DNA of 64,000 nt from Brevibacterium antiquum CNRZ 918 (GTDB taxonomy: Bacteria > Actinomycetota > Actinomycetes > Actinomycetales > Brevibacteriaceae). The notes under the pieces were generated by a model. That model made no database searches. It was not told the DNA's origin and saw nothing but the letters and a program-made list of their open reading frames with translations. A program made the translations under genes and the position numbers. Positions within the stretch are counted from its first letter, which is position 1; each line of letters begins with the position of its first letter. Shown piece after piece: positions 26,871 through 36,052 of this stretch. The stretch lies in contig NZ_FXZD01000011.1 of assembly GCF_900169145.1 (NCBI RefSeq), positions 1 to 64,000 of the forward strand. Reading direction: 5' to 3'.

Positions 26871-27050
26871 TGACCGCTTTACCCGCGTCGGACTCGGCTG
26901 CGAACGTCGCCACCTACGCCGAGGTCATCGAGTGTCATCATGTCCAACTGATGGTCCGGCTGCACACGGAAGATCTCGCTGCACAGTTCGAGTTCGACCG
27001 GTTGGCAGGGCCGCTGTTGTCTGCGCCGTCCTCGGCGTCATTCCTTCGTA
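26871..27050 (+). other. Possible 5' remnant of a hypothetical gene
   Basis: After GGAGAG, an ATG opens a frame with good GC-rich codon structure for about 55 codons ('ANVATYAEVIECHHVQLM'). It then runs antisense into the 3' end of the NUDIX-like gene at 27038. The frame stays open to 27445, but that part mirrors the opposite gene. It could be a truncated gene or chance. Confidence 0.25.
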
Positions 27051-28219
27051 GAACTCAAATCGAGCAGGGATGGGTCCTGCTCCAAAGCATCGTTCAGGGC
27101 CCGAATTCCGTAGCCCAGTGGAACGCTCATTACCGCTGTGAAGTCTTCATCTGCCTCGATCATGTTCTGCAGATCCATCCAGACCGAATCGCGGGTGTAC
27201 TGAGTCTCGCTGCGAGCAACCTGTCTCCGAGCGCGATCGACCGACTCCGCAGTGCCCGTGAGGAGTGTGACCCCGAAGAATTCGGGCTTCGCCCCGCGCT
27301 CCAACCATCGGCCGAATCCGAGGAGATGGGACGAGGCGATCATGTCCTCGGTGACACCGGTTTCCTCCTCCAGCTCTCTGTTCGCGCCATTGAGAACAAA
27401 AGCCGCGAGATCGTCACTTTGATCACGCATCTCGAGGCTTCCTGAGCCTGACGGTGCCTTCAATCCCTGACTGGAATGGTTGCGAGAGCTCTGGTCGACG
27501 ATCAGGACCTGTCGGTCTGCGCTGATTGCGAGCGTCGAGACTCCGACGATGTTGGCAAGTTCGCTGCTGGCCAGGGGGATGAGCCTGCGGTCGGTGTCGT
27601 AGAGGTACTTCCGGCGCAGGTCCCAGACTTCTGCGCCTAGATGCGGCTGCCATCTCATCAGCTCATTGGAACAGAGGTGGTCAAAGAAGCAGGCCTCCTG
27701 AAAGGGAATGATCCGACTTCCGTCCAGGCGGCAGTCGCCGGCCATGCGAACACAGGGGCCGTTGAAATGCCATTTGCCGCCACTGGTCCGTCTGAGAACA
27801 TAGGGAGCAATTTCCTCCAACTCTTCGGGAAGGCGGTATCGGGAGCGGATTCCGACACACCAATCGGACTGTGTTCGAAGATCGTCGTTGAGTTTTCTGT
27901 CGAAGAGGATCGTCCCTCGTGACGACTGATAGCAGTCCGGCAGGTCATCATCATGTGGCAGCTTCCTGCCGAATACGGGATTGCGTTCGACCAGTTCGAA
28001 GGACCGGTATCGACGGTTGAGGCTCGAGCCTTCCCAGTAGAGTGAGATGATGCCGATGATCACCCCCAGCAAGCTGATCGCGAAGATCAGGTAGCGGGGA
28101 AGCCAGGAGATCATCGGCAGAGTGCCGGCCACCAGACCAAGGATGGCCACCATGAACGAACGGTGCGCGCGCCCCTGCCACACGAACTGATCTCGTAGGC
28201 TGACTATGATGGTCTTCAT
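27038..28219 (-). CDS. Two-TM membrane protein with NUDIX-like domain
   Basis: A 393-residue protein from ATG 28219, with GGAGG 15 bases upstream. Two TM helices lie near 20-62, followed by a large soluble region. Residues about 265-330 contain a NUDIX-like box: 'GSGSLEMRD' then 'NGANRELEEETGVTEDM', matching the REx2EE core. NUDIX enzymes hydrolyse nucleoside diphosphates linked to another moiety. A membrane-anchored form next to a divergent galE-like gene might act on nucleotide sugars, but this is only contextual. The spacing of the first part of the box is not canonical. Confidence 0.6.
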   Translation of the reverse strand: MKTIIVSLRDQFVWQGRAHRSFMVAILGLVAGTLPMISWLPRYLIFAISLLGVIIGIISLYWEGSSLNRRYRSFELVERNPVFGRKLPHDDDLPDCYQSSRGTILFDRKLNDDLRTQSDWCVGIRSRYRLPEELEEIAPYVLRRTSGGKWHFNGPCVRMAGDCRLDGSRIIPFQEACFFDHLCSNELMRWQPHLGAEVWDLRRKYLYDTDRRLIPLASSELANIVGVSTLAISADRQVLIVDQSSRNHSSQGLKAPSGSGSLEMRDQSDDLAAFVLNGANRELEEETGVTEDMIASSHLLGFGRWLERGAKPEFFGVTLLTGTAESVDRARRQVARSETQYTRDSVWMDLQNMIEADEDFTAVMSVPLGYGIRALNDALEQDPSLLDLSSTKE

Positions 28220-28327
28220 GTTGCGGGCACCGTTCCTCCAGGCTGCAAGTCGACGTCGGATTCGCGGTCGCTGCACCGCGCGTCGTAGTATTTAGTGGTT
28301 GAGCGATTGTATCCGAAGGAGCAGGCT

Positions 28328-29275
28328 GTGAAGTTGGTCGTCACCGGTGGTGCGGGATACATCGGATCAGTAGTCACCTCCCAGCTTGTGGTCGCCGGGC
28401 ACGACGTCACCGTCATCGACGATCTCTCAACCGGGCACCGTGACGCCGTCCCCGAAGCTGCAGACTTCGTCGAGATGCGGATTCACGACTGTCGGGAAGT
28501 CCTGATCGAAGGGCGGTTCGACGGTCTGCTCCATTTTGCAGCGAAGTCGCTTGTTGGTGAATCTGTCGAAAAGCCCGAACTGTATTGGGAGAACAACGTC
28601 GTCGGAAGCTTCGCACTGCTCGAGGCTATGCGCATGGCACAGATCCCCACGATCGTCTTCTCGTCGACTGCGGCGACCTATGGTCAGCCGGATGATTCTC
28701 CTATCACCGAGGTCACTCCCACGAGCCCGATGAACGCCTACGGGTCCTCGAAGCTGGCCGTCGACCTCATGCTGAGTTCGTACTGCAGGGCATACGGAAT
28801 CAGCGCGACGTCGCTGCGCTACTTCAACGTTGGCGGTGCGCGTGGAAGATTCGGTGAGAGGCATAACCCCGAAACGCATCTGATTCCAAACCTCCTGAAG
28901 GTCGCTGCAGGTGAGACGGAATCCGGCAAGATCTTCGGCACCGATTACGACACGACCGACGGTACGGCGTTGCGCGACTATCTCCACGTCGTCGATCTCG
29001 GCAGAGCCCATCTCCTGGCATTGGAGCACTCCGAAGCCGGCAGTCACCGCATCATCAATCTCGGGTCCGGTACTGGGTATACGGTCTGGCAGGTGCTCGA
29101 GGCGTGCCGAGCCGTCACTGGTCACCCGATTCCCGCCGAGGAGTGCCCGCGCCGCGCCGGGGACCCCACGTCCCTCGTCGCTTCGAATGAGAGAGCGCGA
29201 GAACAGCTGGGCTGGATGCCGGAAATCGGCCTTGAACAGATCGTGACCGATGCGTGGAACTTCTATCGTTCCTGA
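28328..29275 (+). CDS. galE: UDP-glucose 4-epimerase (GalE-like)
   Basis: A 315-residue extended short-chain dehydrogenase. 'VVTGGAGYIGS' binds NAD near the N-terminus, 'FSSTAATYGQP' carries the catalytic Ser/Thr and 'YGSSKLAVD' the Tyr-x-x-x-Lys pair. 'LRYFNVGGA' and 'ALRDYLHVVDLGRAH' are typical of GalE. It interconverts UDP-glucose and UDP-galactose for polysaccharide synthesis. GTG 28328 is chosen because AAGGAG lies 7 bases upstream and the protein then begins at the Rossmann strand. Confidence 0.9.
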   Translation: MKLVVTGGAGYIGSVVTSQLVVAGHDVTVIDDLSTGHRDAVPEAADFVEMRIHDCREVLIEGRFDGLLHFAAKSLVGESVEKPELYWENNVVGSFALLEAMRMAQIPTIVFSSTAATYGQPDDSPITEVTPTSPMNAYGSSKLAVDLMLSSYCRAYGISATSLRYFNVGGARGRFGERHNPETHLIPNLLKVAAGETESGKIFGTDYDTTDGTALRDYLHVVDLGRAHLLALEHSEAGSHRIINLGSGTGYTVWQVLEACRAVTGHPIPAEECPRRAGDPTSLVASNERAREQLGWMPEIGLEQIVTDAWNFYRS

Positions 29276-29510
29276 GGTGAAGACTTCGGCCCCAGGCGTC
29301 GACACCCAATGGGAGTGGTTCTCAGCGAGCCGCAGGGTGACGAGAGTTTAGCGACACTGCACCTTAGTGACTCTGGCCGCGCACTCGGCGAACGAATGCG
29401 CGGAGCTTTCTTAGACGGCGTTGTTGCGGTCGGCGGAACTGGGTGCTCATTGCGCAGATTCATAGCTCCCGATTGGTCACAAACCGGCTGGGAAGCGGCA
29501 TGATGGCACT
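29276..29510. other. Gap before fhs
   Basis: No convincing gene. Short open frames exist on both strands but lack ribosome sites and homology. The fhs promoter is presumably here, but no clear -35/-10 pair is seen, nor a folate-type riboswitch. Confidence 0.4.
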
Positions 29511-31301
29511 ATGACCATAGATCTCGATATTGCGCTCAACGCCGAGCTCGATCCCATCGTCGATGTCGCCGCTGGACTGGGCTTGGCACAAGAGGACATC
29601 GTCCCCTACGGATGGTCCAAGGCCAAGGTCCCCATCGACGTTCTCGACAAAGCAGCCGAATCCAACACCGACGGCAAACTCATCCTCGTCACCGCCATGA
29701 GCCCAACACCGGCGGGCGAGGGCAAGACCACGACGAGCATCGGACTGGCCGATGGGCTCAACGAACTCGCACGCTCGAAACCGGAAGTCGGCAAGGCCAT
29801 CCTCGCCCTGCGTGAGCCCAGCATGGGTCCGGTCTTCGGGATGAAGGGCGGAGCAGCCGGCGGCGGATACGCCCAGGTGGTGCCGATGGAGGACATCAAC
29901 CTCCACTTCACCGGCGACTTCGCGGCCATCGCCGCGGCGAACAACCTGGCCGTGACCATGCTCGACAACCACATCCACCACGGCAACGAACTCGACGTCG
30001 ACGTCAGGCGCATCCACATCCGCCGCGTCGTCGACCTCAATGATCGGGAACTGCGCGGAGTCGTGGTCGGACTCGGTGGAATCAACGGGGGAGTGCCCCG
30101 CGAGGATGCCTTCGACATCGTCGTCGCCAGCGAGGTGATGGCGGTCTTCTGCCTGTCCACCTCGTTGACCGACCTCAAGGAGCGCCTGGGTCGAATCGTC
30201 CTCGCCCACAGCCGAACACGTGAACCCATCACGGTCTCCGACATCGGTGCTGCCGGGGCAATGACCGCACTGTTGCGCAATGCGCTCTCGCCCAACCTGG
30301 TCCAGAGCCTCGAGCATTCGCCGGCGTTCATCCACGGCGGTCCCTTCGCCAACATCGCTCACGGCTGCAACAGCCTGCTGGCGACGAGGGCGGCGATGAC
30401 TTTGGGCGACTGGACCGTGACCGAGGCCGGCTTCGGTGCCGACCTGGGTGCCGAGAAATTCCTCGACATCAAGTGCCGCACCGCAGGTATCTGGCCCTCG
30501 GCCGTGGTCGTCGTGGCCACCTTGCGTGCGCTGAAGTACCACGGTGGTGTCGAGGTCAAGGACGTGCAGACGCCTAACACCGAGGCGGTCCTCGGCGGTA
30601 TGGTCAACCTCGAGCACCACTGCGGCAATCTGCTCAATATCTATGGGCTGACCCCGGTCGTGTGCTTCAACCGGTTCCCCACAGACACCGACGAGGAGAT
30701 GGCCGCTGCGATCAGCCATCTGCGCTCGAAGGGCATCTCAGCCGTCGAGTCGACCCACTGGGCCGATGGCGGCAAGGGCGCGTTGGCACTGGCCGCCGCG
30801 GTCGTCGAAGCTGCCGGAGGTGCGGGAAATGCAGGTGCGGCTGTCGATGACGGTTCGTTCTTCGTCGGAGGCGTTGCATCCGGCGACGCCGAGGCCCCCG
30901 CGGCGGGTTCCTCGGCACCAGGACCACAGGGGCAGTACAGCTACGAATTGGACCGGCCGCTGGAGGAGAAGATCCGCACGATCGCACAGCGAATCTACGG
31001 TGCCGCCGACGTCGACCTGCCGACCAAGGTCAAACGTAAGCTCAAGCAGTTCACGGACGAAGGCTATGGCGATGCGCCGATCTGCATCGCCAAGACCCAG
31101 TACTCACTGAGCACCGATGCCAGCCTGCGGGGAGCACCGAAGGATCACATCATCGCGGTCAAAGACGTGCGGCTCTCTGCCGGTGCCGGCTTCGTGGTCG
31201 TCATCGCCGGTGACATCATGACAATGCCCGGACTGCCCAAGGTGCCTTCGGCGCTGACAATCGACGTCACCGAGGACGGCAACATCACCGGACTGTTCTG
31301 A
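29511..31301 (+). CDS. fhs: Formate--tetrahydrofolate ligase
   Basis: Makes 10-formyl-THF from formate, THF and ATP in one-carbon metabolism. The P-loop-like 'SPTPAGEGKTTTSIGLADGL' is near residues 64-83. 'REPSMGPVFGMKGGAAGGGY' and 'DNHIHHGNELDVD' are family hallmarks, and the end 'AGDIMTMPGLPKVPSA' is canonical. The protein is 596 residues, about 40 longer than usual. The excess is one Gly/Ala-rich insert at about 435-475 ('GGAGNAGAAVDDGSFF') in a surface region before 'RPLEEKIRTIAQRIYGA'. All core motifs are intact, so it should be active. Confidence 0.93.
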   Translation: MTIDLDIALNAELDPIVDVAAGLGLAQEDIVPYGWSKAKVPIDVLDKAAESNTDGKLILVTAMSPTPAGEGKTTTSIGLADGLNELARSKPEVGKAILALREPSMGPVFGMKGGAAGGGYAQVVPMEDINLHFTGDFAAIAAANNLAVTMLDNHIHHGNELDVDVRRIHIRRVVDLNDRELRGVVVGLGGINGGVPREDAFDIVVASEVMAVFCLSTSLTDLKERLGRIVLAHSRTREPITVSDIGAAGAMTALLRNALSPNLVQSLEHSPAFIHGGPFANIAHGCNSLLATRAAMTLGDWTVTEAGFGADLGAEKFLDIKCRTAGIWPSAVVVVATLRALKYHGGVEVKDVQTPNTEAVLGGMVNLEHHCGNLLNIYGLTPVVCFNRFPTDTDEEMAAAISHLRSKGISAVESTHWADGGKGALALAAAVVEAAGGAGNAGAAVDDGSFFVGGVASGDAEAPAAGSSAPGPQGQYSYELDRPLEEKIRTIAQRIYGAADVDLPTKVKRKLKQFTDEGYGDAPICIAKTQYSLSTDASLRGAPKDHIIAVKDVRLSAGAGFVVVIAGDIMTMPGLPKVPSALTIDVTEDGNITGLF

Positions 31302-31364
31302 GCCTGCGACCGGGACTGAGCGTTCGACGTTGACGGCGGGCAACCTCGGCAATGGGCACCTGCT

Positions 31365-31928
31365 TCACTGGCGGGGTTTGTTCAGCCAGGGTCGCAGCAA
31401 TCGGGTGCTCGCCGGCAGGAAGATGTAGGTCATCAGGGGTGTGAGGATGCAGATGTTGAGCAGGACGGCCAGCACTGTCGGCCAGCTCTCCAGCTGCGGC
31501 ATGAGGAGGAGCGTCGAGAGCAGACTCAGTGGGAAGAACGGCAGGAAGATGCTCACCGCCTGCTTCCACCGCGGAGGCACGACCGTTTCGGGGATCGTCA
31601 GACTCTCCTCACCCTGCGGTTCGAACCAGCCCTCGATGCCCGTCCGATGTTCGACCCGGGTGGTCTCGACGAGTTCGGATGCGCTCTCGATCCACCACCG
31701 CCTGTCCTCGGACTCGTCCCAGGAGCGCAGCGATTTCGCATCGGCGAACCGATAGAGCACGTGCCATTCGTCCGAATCGGGTGATGTTCTCACCCACCCG
31801 GATCCCAGATACCCGTCGCGCTCGCGGGCCAGTTCCTGTCCCGCCTGCACCCACGCATTGAACCGGCGGTGGTGCTCGGGCAGGACGGTGCGAGAGATCG
31901 ACACGGTGATCGGAGAGTGCTGAGGCAT
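31365..31928 (-). CDS. Antibiotic-biosynthesis-monooxygenase-like membrane protein
   Basis: A 187-residue protein. The first 95 residues form an ABM-type ferredoxin-like domain ('ITVSISRTVLPEHHRRFNAW', 'LGSGWVRTSPDSDEWHVLYR'). Two TM helices follow at about 128-148 and 155-177. This layout (ABM domain plus two helices) is found in many small proteins of unknown function. ATG 31928 is chosen because a TAGGAT -10 (31936-31941) lies 7 bases upstream, predicting a leaderless message. It is convergent with fhs. Confidence 0.7.
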   Translation of the reverse strand: MPQHSPITVSISRTVLPEHHRRFNAWVQAGQELARERDGYLGSGWVRTSPDSDEWHVLYRFADAKSLRSWDESEDRRWWIESASELVETTRVEHRTGIEGWFEPQGEESLTIPETVVPPRWKQAVSIFLPFFPLSLLSTLLLMPQLESWPTVLAVLLNICILTPLMTYIFLPASTRLLRPWLNKPRQ

Positions 31929-32010
31929 AGGTGCGATCCTAACGAATCCCACGACCGTCTATGTGCTGGGGGCGGGTGTGGTCTCGAGAGCCTCGGGCAG
32001 TCCGCCTGCG

Positions 32011-32784
32011 TCACTCGGCGCCGGTCACCCGCGCGAAGACGCGGTCGAGTGATGCCGCCAGCGCATCACGATTGTCCTCATCCAGCCACTCGCGGTGGAG
32101 CATCTCGTTGAGTCCGCCTGGAGTTTCGTGGCCGGCGACCAGGGCGGAGAACGAGGCGTCGGTGGTTGTCAGGGTGTTGCCCAGCCCGGCGAACTGTCCG
32201 CGGACGATGCGCTCGGCGTCGTTCCGGTCCCATCCCTGTCCCACGAGCCAATCGGCGATCGTCTGGAGATAGACATAGTAGGCCGACATCGTCGCGGTCG
32301 TGGCCGAGAGGGTGCTGAAGAGCTCCTCGGTCTCTGCGACCACGCTCCCGCCGAGGGTATTGAAGAAGTCTTCGACCTCGGCGTGAGCGGGGAAGACCGC
32401 GGTGACGCCGCGGCGCTCGCGCACTGGCGGCAGCGGGATGATCCGAACGATGGTCGGGTTCTGGGGCAGGAGTGGGGACAGCGTCTGAGTTGAGACTCCC
32501 GCAATCGCGCTGATCACCGTGCGATCAGAGGGAATGTCGAGTTCGGCGAGCACAGCCTCGGTCTGCTGGGGCAGGACGGAGAGGATGATGTGCTCACTGC
32601 GATCAATGACGTCCTGATTGCTCTCACAGACCTCCACTCTGTCGAAGTCACTCGCCAGCTGGGCCGAGCGTTCAGCATTGCGCGGAGAGAGGAGGAAGTC
32701 CGGGTGGTCGGCACCGGCACACGATCCTTCCACAATCGCCGAGGCGATCTCTCCGACTCCGATGATTCCGATTGTTCTGCTCAT
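32011..32784 (-). CDS. Pyrroline-5-carboxylate reductase-like NAD(P) oxidoreductase
   Basis: A 257-residue protein of the ProC/F420-dependent NADP-reductase fold. 'TIGIIGVGEIASAIVEG' is the Rossmann loop, 'ILSVLPQQTEAVLAEL' follows, and 'ISAIAGVSTQTLSPLL' with 'VRIIPLPPV' matches the ProC middle region, where Pro/Asn contacts are usual. The C-terminal helical part contains 'GHETPGGLNEML', equivalent to the ProC 'TSPGGTT' loop. Substrate is uncertain, and a dedicated ProC may exist elsewhere. GGGAG lies upstream of the ATG. Confidence 0.7.
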   Translation of the reverse strand: MSRTIGIIGVGEIASAIVEGSCAGADHPDFLLSPRNAERSAQLASDFDRVEVCESNQDVIDRSEHIILSVLPQQTEAVLAELDIPSDRTVISAIAGVSTQTLSPLLPQNPTIVRIIPLPPVRERRGVTAVFPAHAEVEDFFNTLGGSVVAETEELFSTLSATTATMSAYYVYLQTIADWLVGQGWDRNDAERIVRGQFAGLGNTLTTTDASFSALVAGHETPGGLNEMLHREWLDEDNRDALAASLDRVFARVTGAE

Positions 32785-32924
32785 GCTGCGCTCCCAACGA
32801 CACTGATGCGTTCGCGAATGAGGGAAATCCCCCTTTCAGCATTGTGCCATCGGAACTCGGAATAGCGAGGGAATCGGAACGTCGTGGCCTCACCGCCTCA
32901 GAAAGCTCAACAGCGGCACCCATG

Positions 32925-32976
32925 AATGTGGGCCCGCGTGCGATTCTGACTCAGAAATCGCACGCGGGTCCACATT
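32925..32976 (-). terminator. Strong hairpin downstream of metQ
   Basis: Two 21-base arms (32925-32945 and 32956-32976) are complementary except for one G/T position. They form a long GC-rich stem with a 10-base loop, 37 bases after the metQ stop. It should end the metNIQ transcript before the ProC-like gene. Confidence 0.65.
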
Positions 32977-33012
32977 GACGGGCTTCAGGAGCGTGAAACG
33001 CTCACCCGGAAC

Positions 33013-33849
33013 TCAGAAGCTAGGCAGCACCGATCCGTCTGACCACTTGTCTTCGATGAACTTCTTCACCTCGGGGGAGTGGAGCAGCTCGTCGAGCTTC
33101 TTGATGTTCTCATCGTCCTTGTTCGCGGTGCGCGCGGCGAGGAAGTTGCCGTAGGGGTTGTCCTTGGCGTCCTCGAGGACGATTCCGTCCTTGGCAGGGC
33201 TGAGTCCGGCTTCCAGAGCGTTGTTGCCGTTGATGACCGAGGCGTCGACGTCATCGAGGGTGCGAGCCAGCTGTGCGGCATCGGCCTCGACGAACTCGAC
33301 GTCCTTCGGGTTGTCCTCGACGTCGGAGAGCTTCGCATCGACCGCGTCGACGCCATCTTTGAGGGTGATGACCTTGGCCTCTTCGAGCATCTTCAGCGCA
33401 CGACCCTGGTTGGCAGGATCGTTGTTGATGCCGACCTTTGCGCCCTTGGGCAGGTCGTCTACGTCCTTGATGGACTTCGAGAACAGTGCGAAGGGTTCGA
33501 GGTTGATCGGGTCGAACGCGGTGAGTTCGTAGCCTTGGCCCTCGACCTCTGAGTCGAGGTAGGGCTTGTGCTGGAAGTAGTTGGCGTCGATGTCACCGTC
33601 GGACAGGGCCTTGTTCGGCAGGGTGTAATCCGTGTACTCGGTGACTTCGAGATCGAGACCGGCATCCTCAGCGAGATTCTCGTCGACGAAGCGCAGGACA
33701 TCGCCCTGGGGCACCGGTGTGGCGCCGATCGTGAGCTTGGTGATGCCGCCGTCCTCCTCGCCCACGGAATCGGTGTCGCCGCCGACGAGGCCGCAGCCTG
33801 TGAGCAGCAGGGTCGCGCTCGCGGCGAGGGCGGTGAGCTTGATCTTCAT
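33013..33849 (-). CDS. metQ: Methionine ABC transporter substrate-binding lipoprotein
   Basis: A 278-residue NlpA/MetQ lipoprotein with lipobox 'LLTGC' (Cys19). 'GDVLRFVDENLAEDAGLDLE', 'NYFQHKPYLD' and 'KVGINNDPANQGRALKMLEE' are family signatures. It captures methionine outside the membrane for the MetNI importer. It is the last gene of metN-metI-metQ on this strand, about 90 bases after metI, and AGGAGAACC precedes the ATG. Confidence 0.93.
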   Translation of the reverse strand: MKIKLTALAASATLLLTGCGLVGGDTDSVGEEDGGITKLTIGATPVPQGDVLRFVDENLAEDAGLDLEVTEYTDYTLPNKALSDGDIDANYFQHKPYLDSEVEGQGYELTAFDPINLEPFALFSKSIKDVDDLPKGAKVGINNDPANQGRALKMLEEAKVITLKDGVDAVDAKLSDVEDNPKDVEFVEADAAQLARTLDDVDASVINGNNALEAGLSPAKDGIVLEDAKDNPYGNFLAARTANKDDENIKKLDELLHSPEVKKFIEDKWSDGSVLPSF

Positions 33850-33940
33850 GGTTCTCCTTGTGTGATGTGTGTCGTTGGTGTGACGAGAATTTCGATGCGG
33901 TGAGTCTTCATCGATGAGGCCGTGTGCTGTCGGGCCGGCC

Positions 33941-34615
33941 TCAGCGGTGGTCGACGACGCGAGCGAGCCGGTCGCCGATGAACTGGATGAGCGCGACGAT
34001 GATGACGAGGACGATGATGCACGCGAGCATCGTGTCTGCCTGATACCGCTGGTAGCCGTACGAGATCGCCAGCGCTCCCAGACCGCCGCCGCCCACGGCG
34101 CCTGCCATGGCCGTGTAGGACACCAAGGTCACCGAGGTCACCGTTGCGGCCCCGATGAGCCCGGGCTTCGCTTCGGGGACGAATACCTGCCGGATCACCT
34201 GACCGTTCGAGGCGCCCATCATCAGGGCAGCTTCGACCTTGCCTTCGGAGACCTCACGCAGCGAGTTCTCGACGAGGCGGGCGTAGAAGGGGATCGCACC
34301 GATGGTCAGTGAGACCACGGTCGCCTGCCAGCCCAGGGCCGAACCGACCACGAAGCGGGCGAAGGGGATGAGGGCGATGATGAGGATGATGAACGGGATC
34401 GAGCGCGTGATGTCGACGATGAGCGAGAGCATCCGGTGGAGCGTGGGTCGAGCCTTGAGTCCGCCCTTCGATGTGGTGAACAGCCAGATCCCCAGGGGCA
34501 GCCCGATGAGGACGGCCAGGCCGGTTGACCACAGGGTCATCAGCAGGGTCTCGATGGTGGCGGGCAGCATCTGCTGCGTGATCGCCGGGTTGTCGAACCA
34601 TGTGGGATCGTTCAT
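33941..34615 (-). CDS. metI: Methionine ABC transporter permease
   Basis: A 224-residue permease with five predicted TM helices. 'TLLMTLWSTGLAVLIGLPLG' near the N-terminus, 'DITRSIPFIILIIALIPF' and the EAA-like loop 'EVSEGKVEAALMMGASNGQV' identify MetI. Its start overlaps the metN stop by one base (TGATG), giving coupled translation and 1:1 assembly in the MetNI complex. Confidence 0.93.
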   Translation of the reverse strand: MNDPTWFDNPAITQQMLPATIETLLMTLWSTGLAVLIGLPLGIWLFTTSKGGLKARPTLHRMLSLIVDITRSIPFIILIIALIPFARFVVGSALGWQATVVSLTIGAIPFYARLVENSLREVSEGKVEAALMMGASNGQVIRQVFVPEAKPGLIGAATVTSVTLVSYTAMAGAVGGGGLGALAISYGYQRYQADTMLACIIVLVIIVALIQFIGDRLARVVDHR

Positions 34616-35583
34616 CAGGCTGCCTCCTCCGCGTAGATTCCGTCCGCGTCCAGCGCGGCGATGAGCTCCTGCGACTGGGCCGGCCCTGCGACCGTGAAGC
34701 GGATCCGACCGACCTGCCTGCCCTCGATGGTTTCGACGGCACCGGCGAGGATCGCCTCGGCGCCGACCCCAACCGACTGTGCACTGGTCAGGACCTTGGG
34801 CAGGCTGGTACCGGCCAGCGATACCTCGACGAGGGCGGTGTCCGCCTCGTCCAAAGTGATGGGTGGAAGGGGGACGAGATCCTTGGACAGGTCCGATCCG
34901 GGCTCGGAGATGACCTCGGCGAGGGTGCCTGTCTTGGCCACCCGACCATCGGCCAACAGGGTCACCGAATCGCAGATCTCGCGGATGACGGACATCTCGT
35001 GGGTGATGATGAGGACGGTGATGCCCAGGCGATCGCGCAGGGAGCGGATGAGGCCCAGGATCTGGTCCGTGGTGGTGGCATCCAGCGCCGAGGTGGGCTC
35101 ATCACACAGCAGCACCTTGGGTTCGGCGGCCAGTGCCCGGGCAATGCCCACGCGCTGCTTTTGTCCCCCGGAGAGCTGGGCGGGATAGTTGTCGACACGG
35201 TCGCCGAGGCCGACGATCTCGAGCAGCTCGCGAGCCTTCGCCAGGCGTTCCGTCTTGGAGACCCCGGCGATCTGCAGGGGATGGGCGACATTGTGCAAAG
35301 CGGTGCGCGAATCGAGCAGATTCACGTGCTGGAAGACCATGCCGATGCTGCGACGGGCCTGGCGCAGACCGGAGCCGGACTGATCGGTGAGGTCGACGCC
35401 GTCGATGGCGACCGTGCCCGACGTCGGCGAATCGAGTCCGGTCAGGCAGCGGATGAGTGTGGACTTGCCGGCGCCGGAGCGGCCGACGATGCCGTGGATC
35501 TCTCCGGCGGGGACCGACAGGTCGATCTCTTCCAGAGCGACGGTGCCTGAGAACACCTTCCGCAGACTGCGCAGTTCGATCAC
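34615..35583 (-). CDS. metN: Methionine ABC transporter ATP-binding protein
   Basis: A 322-residue ATPase: Walker A 'GRSGAGKSTLIR', signature 'LSGGQKQRVGIARAL', Walker B 'VLLCDEPTSALD' and H-loop 'ITHEMSVI'. The C-terminal 90 or so residues form the NIL/ACT-like domain that binds methionine and inhibits transport. GTG 35583 is chosen because GAGGAGG lies 6 bases upstream and the protein then starts at 'MIELRSLRKVF'. The longer frame to 35631 begins before that site. Confidence 0.92.
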   Translation of the reverse strand: MIELRSLRKVFSGTVALEEIDLSVPAGEIHGIVGRSGAGKSTLIRCLTGLDSPTSGTVAIDGVDLTDQSGSGLRQARRSIGMVFQHVNLLDSRTALHNVAHPLQIAGVSKTERLAKARELLEIVGLGDRVDNYPAQLSGGQKQRVGIARALAAEPKVLLCDEPTSALDATTTDQILGLIRSLRDRLGITVLIITHEMSVIREICDSVTLLADGRVAKTGTLAEVISEPGSDLSKDLVPLPPITLDEADTALVEVSLAGTSLPKVLTSAQSVGVGAEAILAGAVETIEGRQVGRIRFTVAGPAQSQELIAALDADGIYAEEAA

Positions 35584-35678
35584 AAGCGCCTCCTCGTGTG
35601 GGTGGGATGGGGACGGACGGCATGAGACCACAGAGCAGCAAGCCGACGATTCAGCATCCCAATATGGCGGCGCCTGAC

Positions 35679-35697
35679 TTTATGCGGGTGTCATAAA
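35679..35697 (-). promoter_or_regulatory. Inverted repeat upstream of metNIQ
   Basis: TTTATG and CATAAA flank a 7-base centre, about 95 bases before the metN start, in an AT-richer patch that also holds a TAAAGT -10-like hexamer on the minus strand. It could be an operator for a sulfur-metabolism regulator. No SAM riboswitch fold was recognised. Confidence 0.35.
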
Positions 35698-35699
35698 GG

Positions 35700-36052
35700 G
35701 ACGCACAACTGGGCGTTCGTGACCAAGGACACGAGGGTTCGCTGCGAACGTCATCTACCTCGTTGCGGAAGCGGTGCTCGAGTCGTCCGTCGAGTTGAGG
35801 AAGTTTTGGGCCGATTCTCGTGTCCTGAAGCGGACCGAAGTTTCCGCAACTCGGAGCTGCCGACGAACGCACCACCTCGTTGAAAAGGTGACGAACGGGC
35901 GAACTCTGTCAGAAGCCGTGGGGTCGGAGCATCGCAGTTCGCATTCTCGCCACTTCGTTGTCACGTCGCACCCGTATCACTGAGTAGCTAAGGTCCTGAC
36001 CATTCGTGATTTCGGCCCGGTGGTCGGGCGAGAACGACGATGGGAACACCGC
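35700..36052. other. Gap between metN and the chimeric glycosyltransferase gene
   Basis: No credible gene. Open frames lack codon bias and homology. The region must contain the promoter of the plus-strand gene at 36053; a candidate is not clear. Confidence 0.4.

Noticed and set aside
29460-30719. 419-codon minus-strand frame
   Set aside because: Antisense to fhs; composition typical of high-GC shadow frames.
35584-35760. SAM riboswitch before metNIQ
   Set aside because: No S-box-like conserved segments recognised; only a small inverted repeat.
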